From contig JAGGUP010000164.1 in the NCBI GenBank assembly GCA_021158405.1, positions 1 to 35,780 on the forward strand: a stretch of DNA of 35,780 nucleotides. Reading direction: 5' to 3'. Source of the DNA: Bacteroidales bacterium. GTDB lineage: Bacteria > Bacteroidota > Bacteroidia > Bacteroidales > UBA12170. The position numbers and the translations under genes were made by a program. Of the stretch, positions 8,394 through 16,828 are shown one piece after another (the stretch's first letter is position 1; every line of letters starts with the position of its first letter). The notes under the pieces were generated by a model that was given only the letters and a program-made list of their open reading frames with translations, did not search any database and was not told the origin of the DNA.

Positions 8394-9827
8394 ATGAAGT
8401 TTACACCGGAAAAATACAAGATCGCCGATCAAAGCATGAAATCGTTTATCGACGTTGAAGAAATTAATAGTTTAATAGACCACAGTATTGCTACTCCTGA
8501 GCTTGTAGATCAAGTTATTCAGAAGTCATTAAACAAAAAACGACTGACGCTTCAGGAAACGGCCATTTTAGTAAACGCCAATGATCCGGAATCCATCAAA
8601 AAAATAAAAGAAGGCGCTCATAAATTAAAAGAAACAGTTTACGGAAATCGTATTGTTCTATTTGCGCCACTTTATGTTGGAAACAAATGTCTGAATAACT
8701 GCAAATACTGTGGTTTCAGAGTTTCAAATAAAGAACAAATCAGAACTACGCTCAACGACCAATCATTAGTAAAAGAAGTAGAAGCCCTCCAGGATAATGG
8801 TCAAAAACGTTTGATTTTAGTTTACGGAGAGCATCCTGAATATACTCCTGAATTTATTGCTCATACAGTAAAAGTGGTTTATAGTGTAAAAAAAGGCAAT
8901 GGCGAAATTCGTCGTGTAAATATCAATGCGGCACCACTTTCAATCGAAGGTTTTAAAACCGTTAAAGATTCAGGAATAGGAACCTATCAGGTTTTCCAGG
9001 AAACTTATCATCCCGAATCCTATAAGAAATACCATGTAAGTGGCGCTAAACGCGATTACAATAATCGTTTGACATCGCTCGACCGAGCTATGGAAGCCGG
9101 CATTGATGATGTAGGAATTGGTGCTTTATTTGGATTGCACGATTGGCGTTTCGAAGTTTTAAGTTTAGTAAGACACGCTAACCATTTAGAAGCTTGTTAT
9201 AACGTTGGTCCTCATACTATTTCATTTCCTCGTTTACAAGTTGCCTCTACTTTTAAACAAGAAGAAAAATATAAAGTATCCGACGAAGATTTTACACGCT
9301 TAGTTGCTATACTTCGTCTTGCTGTTCCTTATACAGGAATGATACTCACGGCTCGCGAACCGGAAGCCATTCGTAAAGAAGTCCTTCAGTTTGGGGTTTC
9401 TCAGATTGATGCCGGAACAAAAATTGAGCTTGGAGAATATGCCAAGAAAGAAGAAGACATCGTGGATCAAAACCTTAATCGCGAGCAGTTTAAGATTAAT
9501 GACGATCGTTCTTTAGGAGATGTGATTGATGAGCTTCTCGACGATTCTTATTTGCCAAGTTTTTGTACCGCTTGTTATCGCTTAGGAAGAACAGGAGAAC
9601 ACTTTATGGAATTCTCAGTTCCAGGATTTATTAAACGTTTTTGTTCTGCAAACGCGATTCTAACATTGGCAGAATATATAATGGATTATGCCAAGCCTTC
9701 TACTGCTGAAAAAGGTTGGAAAGTGATAGAAAAGAATTTAGTTGATTTGGAGGAATTTAAGAATACGGATGAAATAAAAACTCGTATTGAGCGGATTAAG
9801 CAAGGAGAGCGAGATCTGTATTTTTAG
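8394..9827 (+). CDS. hydG: [FeFe]-hydrogenase H-cluster radical SAM maturase HydG
   Basis: 477 aa from ATG 8394; the frame is open upstream to a TTG, but this ATG has the better spacing to the -7 box. HydG cleaves tyrosine to make the CO and CN- ligands of the H-cluster. The N-terminal radical SAM cluster motif is CLNNCKYC (Cys99, Cys103, Cys106). The second, C-terminal cluster of HydG is present as CxxC-N22-C (Cys391, Cys394, Cys417, in CTACYRLGRTGEHF and KRFC). The C-terminal cluster sequence and length separate it from the thiamine enzyme ThiH. hydE lies about 5 kb upstream; hydF is not in the window. Confidence 0.96.
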   Translation: MKFTPEKYKIADQSMKSFIDVEEINSLIDHSIATPELVDQVIQKSLNKKRLTLQETAILVNANDPESIKKIKEGAHKLKETVYGNRIVLFAPLYVGNKCLNNCKYCGFRVSNKEQIRTTLNDQSLVKEVEALQDNGQKRLILVYGEHPEYTPEFIAHTVKVVYSVKKGNGEIRRVNINAAPLSIEGFKTVKDSGIGTYQVFQETYHPESYKKYHVSGAKRDYNNRLTSLDRAMEAGIDDVGIGALFGLHDWRFEVLSLVRHANHLEACYNVGPHTISFPRLQVASTFKQEEKYKVSDEDFTRLVAILRLAVPYTGMILTAREPEAIRKEVLQFGVSQIDAGTKIELGEYAKKEEDIVDQNLNREQFKINDDRSLGDVIDELLDDSYLPSFCTACYRLGRTGEHFMEFSVPGFIKRFCSANAILTLAEYIMDYAKPSTAEKGWKVIEKNLVDLEEFKNTDEIKTRIERIKQGERDLYF

Positions 9828-9849
9828 AAAATTGGAGTAAAACAAACCC

Positions 9850-9948
9850 GTCATTTCGACGAAACGGAGTGTAGGAGAACGGCGAAGCCCTTACCGCAGG
9901 TAAATCTGTTCCAATAGAAGGAGATGCCTCGCTATCACTCGGCATGAC
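9850..9948. repeat. Dispersed palindromic repeat (GTCATTTCGAC type), copy 1
   Basis: GTCATTTCGAC (9850-9860) opens and GGCATGAC (9941-9948) closes a complex stem-loop region; GTCAT and ATGAC pair at the ends. The inner part ATCTGTTCCAATAGAAGGAGA aligns with the repeat at 11245-11363 downstream of the next gene. A half copy CCCGTCCTTTCAAC follows at about 9957. Inferred to be a REP-like intergenic repeat. Confidence 0.65.
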
Positions 9949-10015
9949 AGAATAGCCCGTCCTTTCAACCTTTGATTTTTCAACTTTCTTACCTTCGACT
10001 TCTTCACTTTATTTC

Positions 10016-10023
10016 TACCTTTG
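10016..10023 (+). promoter_or_regulatory. -7 element of aminotransferase gene
   Basis: TACCTTTG, an exact TAnnTTTG match, 15 bp before ATG 10039. This implies a very short leader and supports that start. Confidence 0.55.
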
Positions 10024-10038
10024 CAAAAAAGCCGAATT

Positions 10039-11235
10039 ATGCACCTTTCTAACCGTCAATTATACTATCAACATTTAGCCGTTCCTGCCAATGTTCCTGA
10101 AGCTTTAGAAATTATAAAAGCCGAAGGCATTTATCTATTCACCGATAAAGGAGAAAAATACGTCGATTTGGTTTCCGGTGTTTCAGTCAGCAATATCGGT
10201 CATCGCCATCCAAAAGTTGTAGAAGCCATTAAAAAGCAAGTGGATAGCTATATGCATCTGATGGTTTATGGCGAATTTATTCAATCACCACAAGTGCAAC
10301 TCGCCGGAAAATTAGCCGAAAATCTACCGGCAAATTTAGATGCAGTTTTTTTGGTCAATTCGGGTAGCGAAGCTATTGAAGGAGCTATGAAATTAGCCAA
10401 AAGAAGTACTGGCAGAAGCGAAATTATCGCTTTCAAAAACGCATATCACGGAGGAACACAAGGAGCTTTGAGCATCTTGGGAAACGAAGAACTGAAATAT
10501 GCTTTTCGTCCTCTTCTCCCCGACATTCGCTTCTTAGCGTTTAATAATTTTGAGGACTTATCACAAATCACAAAAAAAACAGCTGCTGTTGTCGTGGAAG
10601 CCATTCAGGCAGAAGCCGGGATTATTTTACCAAAACTAGGTTATCTAAAAGCCATGCGAGAACGTTGTACTGAAGTTGGTTGTGAACTGATTTTAGACGA
10701 TATCCAAATGGGATTTGGACGAACAGGGAAACTCTTCAGCTTTGAAAATTACGATTTTATTCCCGATATAATCACCTTAGCCAAAGGAATGGGAGGCGGT
10801 ATGCCAATAGGTGGATTTGTATCTTCAAAAGAAAAAATGAATCTATTACATTCTCAACCTACTTTGGGTCATATCACTACTTTTGGAGGTCATCCCGTGA
10901 GTGCAGCTGCTGCATTGGCGAGTTTGGAAGTATTGACTGAAACCGATCTTATCCAACAAGCAGATAAGAAAGGAAAGCGATTTGCAGATGCTATCCTTGG
11001 GCATCCTTTGGTAAAAGAAATCCGACAAATTGGATTGATGTTGGCGGTGGAACTTATTAATGAAGAATCAGCCACACAAGCCATGGCAAAACTATTTTCA
11101 AACCGTTTAATTGTTGATCAATTTTTGTTCAACAGAAACAGTTTCCGTATTGCTCCTCCTTTGACCATTACATTGGAGGAAGTTGATGAGATTATTAAAA
11201 CTGTGATTAAAAGTCTGGATCAAATAAAAGAATAA
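10039..11235 (+). CDS. Class III PLP-dependent aminotransferase
   Basis: 398 aa from ATG 10039; an upstream TTG start would fall inside the -7 box and is rejected. Class III aminotransferases use pyridoxal phosphate and usually act on omega-amino groups (ornithine, acetylornithine, lysine, 4-aminobutyrate). Visible features: VDLVSGVSVSNIGHRHP at the N-terminus, NSGSEAIEGAMKLA and NAYHGGTQGALS in the cofactor domain, LILDDIQMGFGRTGK with the cofactor-binding Asp, and the Schiff-base Lys in LAKGMGGGMPIGGF. The exact substrate cannot be read from the motifs and no pathway genes are beside it. It is bracketed by two related palindromic repeats in the same orientation (9850 and 11245). Confidence 0.88.
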   Translation: MHLSNRQLYYQHLAVPANVPEALEIIKAEGIYLFTDKGEKYVDLVSGVSVSNIGHRHPKVVEAIKKQVDSYMHLMVYGEFIQSPQVQLAGKLAENLPANLDAVFLVNSGSEAIEGAMKLAKRSTGRSEIIAFKNAYHGGTQGALSILGNEELKYAFRPLLPDIRFLAFNNFEDLSQITKKTAAVVVEAIQAEAGIILPKLGYLKAMRERCTEVGCELILDDIQMGFGRTGKLFSFENYDFIPDIITLAKGMGGGMPIGGFVSSKEKMNLLHSQPTLGHITTFGGHPVSAAAALASLEVLTETDLIQQADKKGKRFADAILGHPLVKEIRQIGLMLAVELINEESATQAMAKLFSNRLIVDQFLFNRNSFRIAPPLTITLEEVDEIIKTVIKSLDQIKE

Positions 11236-11244
11236 ACTCCAATT

Positions 11245-11363
11245 CTGTCATTTCGACAGAGCGCAACATCACATCATCTCGATCCGTCGGCTGACGGAGA
11301 GAGATCTGTTTCATTAGAAGAAGACCTCTCATTCCATTCGAGGTGCAGAATCATTCGGAATGA
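11245..11363. repeat. Dispersed palindromic repeat (GTCATTTCGAC type), copy 2
   Basis: CTGTCATTTCGACAG (11245-11259) is itself a hairpin. It is followed by CCGTC-GGCT-GACGG (11284-11297), an ATCTGTTTCATTAGAAGAAGA segment aligning with copy 1, and TCATT-CGG-AATGA (11351-11363). It fills the spacer between the aminotransferase and GH92 genes and may end transcription of the former. Confidence 0.65.
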
Positions 11364-11404
11364 TCACTTTTTTTGTCATCTTTGTAGATATAAATACCAT
11401 AATT

Positions 11405-14371
11405 ATGTCAAAATCGATACAATCTTTCTTTTTAGTACTTATTGTGCTTAGTCTATTTTCTTGTACTCAGGAACCAAAAGAAATTACTTCTTATGTCAAT
11501 CCATTTATCGGAACCGGCGGCCACGGTCACACCTATCCAGGGGCTACTCTTCCATTTGGAATGGTTCAGCTGAGTCCCGATACACGTATCAATGATTGGG
11601 ATGGCTGTTCAGGTTATCATTATTCCGATTCCACCATTTTAGGTTTTAGCCACACTCATTTAAGTGGCACAGGTGTTGGCGATTATGGGGATATTCGCCT
11701 TATGCCCACCGTTGGAAAACTACAAACGAATCCGGGTAATTCTTCAAGAACTGAAGCAGGTTATCGTTCTGCTTTTTCTCATCAAAGCGAATTGGCTTCA
11801 CCGGGATTCTATAAAATTAATCTGGAAGATTATAATATCGATGTAGAATTAACAAGTACTGAAAGAACCGGATTTCATAAATATATTTTTCCAAAAAATG
11901 ATTCTGCTCATATTATTATTGATTTAACCGAATCGGTAGTGAGCGAAAAAATATTGGGCTTAGAAATAACTATTGAAAATGATTCTACGATAAGTGGAAA
12001 ACGTCAAAGCAAAGGATGGGCTGACAATCAGCATATATATTTTGTTGCGCAATTTTCAAAACCTTTTCGTTCTTTTGGAATAGCTGAAAATGGAAAATTA
12101 AATCCAGGACTAAAAACTGCAAAAGCACTTGATTTAAAGGCTTGGGTCAATTTTCAAACGAAAGAAAGAGAAGAAATTTTAGTGAAAGTAGGAATTTCAG
12201 CGGTAAGTATAGATGGAGCTCGAAACAATCTTGAAACAGAAATTCCGGATTGGGATTTTGATAAGATCAAACAATCTGCAAATGAAAAATGGGAAAAGGA
12301 ATTAAGCAAGATAAAGGTTGAAGGTAAAAACAAAACCGACAAATCTATTTTCTATACAGCGCTCTATCACAGCTTATTGGCTCCAAACTTATTTTCCGAT
12401 GTAAATGGAAATTACCGTGGGCATGATCAACAAATTCATCAAGCCAATCATCCGGTATATACCGTTTTTTCACTTTGGGACACTTTTCGAGCTGAGCATC
12501 CTCTTTTGAGTATTATCGATCAAAAGCGAACCAACGATATGATTAAAAGTATGCTTTTAATGTATGAGCAAGGCGGATTATTACCCGTTTGGGAATTGGC
12601 GGCCAACGAAACCAATTGTATGATTGGATATCATGCTGTTCCTGTAATTGCGGATGCGATAATGAAAAACATCGGCGATTTTGATCAAAAATTAGCTTTT
12701 GAAGCGATGCAAAAAAGCGCCAAAATGGATTTGTTTGGTTTGAAAAATTATATGGATTTTGGCTATGTTAAAGCCGATGAAGAAAGCGAAAGTGTTTCCA
12801 GAACTTTGGAATATGCTTACGACGACTGGTGTATTGCTCAAATTGCCAAATATTTAAATGACACCACAAATGAAATCTATTTTAATAAAAGAGCGCAAAA
12901 CTATCAAAATGTTTTCGATTCTTCTACGGGTTTTATGCGAGCACGCATCAATGGCGGTTGGCAACAACCCTTTTCGCCAACGGAAGTCAATTTTCATTTT
13001 ACGGAAGCCAATTCCTGGCAATACAGTTTATTTGTTCCTCAAGACATCAACCGCTTAATCGAATTATTGGGTGGTGACGCTTCTTTTGATAAAAAACTCG
13101 ATGAATTATTTAGTACCAACGAAGAATTATCAGGTCGTCAACAGTCTGATATTACAGGTTTAATAGGTCAATATGCACATGGAAACGAGCCTAGTCATCA
13201 TATGGCCTATCTGTATAATTATATTGGAAAACCAGCTAAAACACAAGAAATTGTTCATCAAATAAAAACGGAATTATATTCAAATAATCCCGATGGATTG
13301 AGTGGAAACGAAGATTGCGGTCAGATGTCGGCCTGGTATGTGATGAGTGCTTTGGGCTTTTATCCCGTTACTCCCGCATCAAATAAGTATGTTATTGGAA
13401 CCCCCACTTTTGACAAAGCAAGCATTCAGCTTGAAAACGGAAAAACATTTATTGTTTCAGCAAAAAATGCTTCTAGCGAAAAATACTTTATTCAAAAGGC
13501 AACATTAAACGGAGAGAATTATCCAAATTCTTTTTTATCACATAGTGATTTAATGCAAGGTGGAGAATTATGTTTTTCGATGAATAATGTTCCAAATCAG
13601 GAATGGGGAAAAGCACCTGAACAAAGACCTTTTCAGATAATAGATAAGAATAGGATTTGTCCAACGCCAAGTATAAGTTCAGAAGCTTTGACTTTTCGCG
13701 ATAGTTTGCAAATTGACATGAGTAATTTATTAAGTGACGCTCAAATCTTTTATACTATTGATGAATCAAAGCCAACAAAAGAATCACTAAAATTCAGCTC
13801 TCCTTTCAATATTAATAAATCGACTCATTTTAAAGCACTTGCAATACACCCTGAATTTGGAAAAAGCCAACAAATTGAAGCTTCCTTTTATAAAGTGGAT
13901 GGAAATACAAGTATCACATTAACAAACCCATACAGCAAACTTTATTCAGCCGGAGGCGATTTAGCATTAATTGATCAGGTAAGAGGAAATGAAAATTTCA
14001 AAACAGGTACATGGCAAGGATTTTATGGACTTGATTTGGAAGCTATTCTTGATTTAGGTAAAACTCAAACCGTCAAACAACTCGAATTGGGTTGTATACA
14101 AGACATATATTCCTGGATTTTTATGCCGGAAGAAGTCCGGTTTTACACTTCCAATAATGGTTTAGATTGGGCTTTAGCAGGAATTGTTCCTAATGATGTT
14201 GATGAAAAACACAATGGAGGAATAATTAAAAAATTTAGCATAAACCTTATTCCTTTTCGAAAAGTGCGTTATATAAAAGTCCTAGCAAAAAACAGAGGGA
14301 ATTGCCCCGATTGGCATGTTGGAGCAGGAAATAAGAGCTGGATTTTTGCAGATGAGATTGTGGTTAGATAA
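11405..14371 (+). CDS. GH92-family alpha-mannosidase lipoprotein with C-terminal accessory domains
   Basis: 988 aa from ATG 11405; this start gives a lipoprotein signal (MSKSIQSFFLVLIVLSLFSC, lipobox Cys20), which the longer open frame would bury. GH92 enzymes are calcium-dependent exo-mannosidases, mostly alpha-1,2. Family marks: YVNPFIGTGGHGHTYPGATLPFG near the N-terminus, VELTSTERTGFHKY, and GNEDCGQMSAWYVMSALGFYP near 634-655. The two-domain catalytic core ends near 745. The extra 240 residues look like a chitobiase-C-type beta-sandwich (about 760-840, IFYTIDESKPT) and an F5/8 type C carbohydrate-binding module (about 850-988). It probably acts at the cell surface or in the periplasm. No SusC/SusD pair is near, so this is not an obvious polysaccharide utilization locus. 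A CATCTTTG (11377-11384) upstream is a plausible -7. Confidence 0.92.
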   Translation: MSKSIQSFFLVLIVLSLFSCTQEPKEITSYVNPFIGTGGHGHTYPGATLPFGMVQLSPDTRINDWDGCSGYHYSDSTILGFSHTHLSGTGVGDYGDIRLMPTVGKLQTNPGNSSRTEAGYRSAFSHQSELASPGFYKINLEDYNIDVELTSTERTGFHKYIFPKNDSAHIIIDLTESVVSEKILGLEITIENDSTISGKRQSKGWADNQHIYFVAQFSKPFRSFGIAENGKLNPGLKTAKALDLKAWVNFQTKEREEILVKVGISAVSIDGARNNLETEIPDWDFDKIKQSANEKWEKELSKIKVEGKNKTDKSIFYTALYHSLLAPNLFSDVNGNYRGHDQQIHQANHPVYTVFSLWDTFRAEHPLLSIIDQKRTNDMIKSMLLMYEQGGLLPVWELAANETNCMIGYHAVPVIADAIMKNIGDFDQKLAFEAMQKSAKMDLFGLKNYMDFGYVKADEESESVSRTLEYAYDDWCIAQIAKYLNDTTNEIYFNKRAQNYQNVFDSSTGFMRARINGGWQQPFSPTEVNFHFTEANSWQYSLFVPQDINRLIELLGGDASFDKKLDELFSTNEELSGRQQSDITGLIGQYAHGNEPSHHMAYLYNYIGKPAKTQEIVHQIKTELYSNNPDGLSGNEDCGQMSAWYVMSALGFYPVTPASNKYVIGTPTFDKASIQLENGKTFIVSAKNASSEKYFIQKATLNGENYPNSFLSHSDLMQGGELCFSMNNVPNQEWGKAPEQRPFQIIDKNRICPTPSISSEALTFRDSLQIDMSNLLSDAQIFYTIDESKPTKESLKFSSPFNINKSTHFKALAIHPEFGKSQQIEASFYKVDGNTSITLTNPYSKLYSAGGDLALIDQVRGNENFKTGTWQGFYGLDLEAILDLGKTQTVKQLELGCIQDIYSWIFMPEEVRFYTSNNGLDWALAGIVPNDVDEKHNGGIIKKFSINLIPFRKVRYIKVLAKNRGNCPDWHVGAGNKSWIFADEIVVR

Positions 14372-14377
14372 GTTAGA

Positions 14378-14425
14378 AGTATTTAAAGTTAAGAGTATTT
14401 AAAGTTAAGAGTATTTAAAGTTGAC
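14378..14425 (+). repeat. Three tandem 16-bp repeats
   Basis: AGTATTTAAAGTTAAG is repeated exactly at 14378-14393 and 14394-14409, with a third copy at 14410-14425 ending GAC instead of AAG. Downstream CTAACTTTAATTTACTT (about 14443-14459) is roughly complementary and could pair with a repeat unit. AGGCACT then recurs three times before 14513. The tract lies between the GH92 gene and the B12 riboswitch promoter. Confidence 0.85.
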
Positions 14426-14526
14426 TCACTTAAGACTCCTCTAACTTTAATTTACTTCAGGCACTTTCAACTTTAGGCACTCATAACTTAAGCTCACTCT
14501 AGGCACTTATAAACATTTTTCAAACA

Positions 14527-14559
14527 ATTGTTTTGCGAATACAAAATTACCTACCTTTG
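14527..14559 (+). promoter_or_regulatory. Promoter of the B12 uptake operon
   Basis: ATTG at 14527-14530, 21 bp, then TACCTTTG at 14552-14559. Transcription would begin just before the riboswitch, as expected. Confidence 0.65.
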
Positions 14560-14571
14560 CTCAAAATGGTA

Positions 14572-14775
14572 AAGGGTTCACTTTTGTGTAATCCTTTAAA
14601 AGGGAATCAGGTGAGAATCCTGAACAGTTCCCGCTGCTGTAATGCCTGATCCGTCAGACTTCGACTAAAGTTCAGTCGAACACTAACGGATGATGGTTTT
14701 AGCACCTCAAACCCACTGTCCGCCTTGGCGGATGGGAAGGAAGTCTAAAATCGGGATAAGTCAGAAGACCTGCCA
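14572..14775 (+). ncRNA. Cobalamin riboswitch
   Basis: The leader of the btuB-like gene has the conserved landmarks of the cobalamin riboswitch in order: GGGAATCAGGTGAGAATCC, then CAGTTCCCGCTGCTGTAAT, then ACCCACTGT, GATGGGAAGG, and the B12-box AGAAGACCTGCC ending at 14774. Binding of adenosyl- or related cobalamin is expected to turn off the downstream transport genes. Peripheral arms hold two neat hairpins, TTCGACT-AAAGTTC-AGTCGAA (about 14659-14679) and TCCGCC-TT-GGCGGA (about 14719-14732). The 130 bp between the B12-box and the ATG at 14905 would be the expression platform; it includes GAC-GAAA-GTC and a pyrimidine-rich TTTTACCCTTTG, but no clear terminator with T-run. Boundaries are approximate. 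Confidence 0.93.
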
Positions 14776-14904
14776 TTCGAATACAATATTTAATGCTTTC
14801 GGTGAAAAGGCAATAAGTAGTTTGACGAAAGTCATTTTACCCTTTGTAATCCCGTTATTTAGCAAAAGATGTTGTTGATTATTTAATGATTTTAAATATC
14901 AATA

Positions 14905-16818
14905 ATGCTAAAGAGGAAATTGATTGTTTTGTTTTTCTGCATGTTCGCAACAGCGGCCATTGCTCAGGATTCCTATGATACTTCGGTGCTACTGCAAGAA
15001 ATTAGTATCAACTCCTATCGATTTGAACAGTTCTCGGAAGGAAGCAAACAGCAAAGAATTGACTCCACTTCAAAATCCAATCATTTTGCTAGCACGGTGG
15101 CCGAAGCACTAAACAGTCTCTCCACTTTATACCTTAAATCATACGGAATTTCCGGCAATACAAGCATCAGTTTAAGAGGAACTTCGGCTGCACATACGGC
15201 CATTTTATGGAATGGAATCAATTTGCAAGATCCTTTAAATGGAGGAACTAATCTGGAACTTATTCCTTTACAAGCTGTTGACGAGTTAATAGTTCAATAC
15301 GGTGGCTCAGGAGCATTATTTGGAAGTGGAGCCATCGGAGGCGCTATTTTAATGCAAAGCAAAGCACAATTTCAAACGGGATTAAAAACATCTGTTAATG
15401 TTGGAATTGGAAGCTTTAGTAGTTATTTCGCACAAGCATCCATCCAAAAAGGAGGAAAAAAAACGGCTGCTTCATTACGCCTTTTCTATCGTCAAGCCGA
15501 GAATGATTTTCCTTTTGAAAACACTCAGCAGTTCGGGCATCCTGAAATGACACAGACAAATGCAACAGTAAAATATTTTGGAATAAGTCAAGACAGTAGG
15601 TTTTTACTTGCAGAAAACCAACAAATAAACACACACATATGGCTTCAAAAATCCACACGTGAATTGCCTCCAAATATGACTATACTGGTGAGCAAACAAT
15701 TGCAAACCGATGAAGCCTTACGTTTCTCTACAGATTACACACTTTCCACATCTCAATATGATTTAATGGCTCGTGTGGGGTTACTATGTTCTAAACTAAT
15801 CTATAACGATTCCTTAAGTAGAATTTATGCCAAGCATATATCCAGAAGTGCTATACTTGAAACGGAGCTTAATTATAAAATAAAAACAAATCATTTATTA
15901 AATTTTGGTATTCACGAAAGGATTGATTGGGGAGAATCTGATAATTATGCTCAAATTAGTCACCGAAATAATTTAGCATTTTTGTTAAGCTATAAAGTTT
16001 GGAATACCGAGAAAACATTACATATTTCAAGTAGTATCCGACAAGAAATTATTGATGAGAATTGGAGTCAAGCCACTCCTGCCCTTGGTTTAACTTATAA
16101 GCTTGGTGAATATTTACAATTTTCGGGCAAAGTGTCTCGTAATTACCGTCAACCCACTTTTAACGATTTATTCTGGCAAGGTGGATTTGCCCAGGGCAAT
16201 CCCGATTTATTGCCTGAATCGGCTTGGGCGCAAGATATTGGTGCTTCTTTCCAAAAAGCAAACAACAAAAGCAATTTCAGCCTTAGTTTATCAGCATTCA
16301 ATACTTATATCAAAAACCTAATCTTATGGATTCCTATTCAAGGCATCTGGATTCCTCAGAATCAAAAAGAAGTCTGGTCAAGAGGAATTGAAACAGACCT
16401 TAAGTTCAGTAAAACCGTACAAAAATTAAAACTGAATTTCGAGCTTCATTATTCCTTTAATCCTTCAACATTAGAGAAAAAAGCAGGTAATGAAACGGAT
16501 GCCATCTTAAATAAGCAGCTTATTTACACACCTAAGCATCAAGCAAAAGCTTTCATTTCCTTTCAGTATCCACTTGGAAATCTATCTATTGAAGAGCAGT
16601 ATGTTGGAAAGCGATTTACCACAGCAGATAATACCAAATGGTTGGACGCCTACCCTTTAACAAATATTATTTTAAGTAGCTCATTCAAAAAGGAGAAGCA
16701 AAACTGGGGACTAAGCTTTCGCTTGAATAATGTATTCAATCAAGAATATCAAAGTATGGAAAACTATGCTTTACCCGGAAGAAATTATCAAATCAGTATT
16801 CACTATAATTTTAATTAA
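14905..16818 (+). CDS. btuB: BtuB-like TonB-dependent outer-membrane receptor
   Basis: 637 aa. Brings cobalamin or another corrinoid across the outer membrane with energy from TonB. A signal peptide (MLKRKLIVLFFCMFATAAIAQ) precedes a TonB-dependent plug domain (about 45-155; SISLRGTSAAHTAILWNGINLQDP and GGSGALFGSGAIGGAILM), then a 22-strand-type barrel ending in the aromatic strand YQISIHYNFN. Length (about 640) fits BtuB, which is shorter than the SusC receptors. The specificity call rests on the riboswitch in its leader and on the BtuG- and BtuF-like genes that follow 10 bp and about 1.2 kb downstream. A substrate other than B12 cannot be excluded from the protein alone. Confidence 0.9.
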   Translation: MLKRKLIVLFFCMFATAAIAQDSYDTSVLLQEISINSYRFEQFSEGSKQQRIDSTSKSNHFASTVAEALNSLSTLYLKSYGISGNTSISLRGTSAAHTAILWNGINLQDPLNGGTNLELIPLQAVDELIVQYGGSGALFGSGAIGGAILMQSKAQFQTGLKTSVNVGIGSFSSYFAQASIQKGGKKTAASLRLFYRQAENDFPFENTQQFGHPEMTQTNATVKYFGISQDSRFLLAENQQINTHIWLQKSTRELPPNMTILVSKQLQTDEALRFSTDYTLSTSQYDLMARVGLLCSKLIYNDSLSRIYAKHISRSAILETELNYKIKTNHLLNFGIHERIDWGESDNYAQISHRNNLAFLLSYKVWNTEKTLHISSSIRQEIIDENWSQATPALGLTYKLGEYLQFSGKVSRNYRQPTFNDLFWQGGFAQGNPDLLPESAWAQDIGASFQKANNKSNFSLSLSAFNTYIKNLILWIPIQGIWIPQNQKEVWSRGIETDLKFSKTVQKLKLNFELHYSFNPSTLEKKAGNETDAILNKQLIYTPKHQAKAFISFQYPLGNLSIEEQYVGKRFTTADNTKWLDAYPLTNIILSSSFKKEKQNWGLSFRLNNVFNQEYQSMENYALPGRNYQISIHYNFN

Positions 16819-16828
16819 ATCACACAAA

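Noticed and set aside
14378-14425. Tandem repeats as a CRISPR array
   Set aside because: The units are 16 bp with no spacers between them and no cas genes are near.
14690-14878. A 62-residue open frame in the B12 leader
   Set aside because: It overlaps the riboswitch core and B12-box, and its translation looks random.
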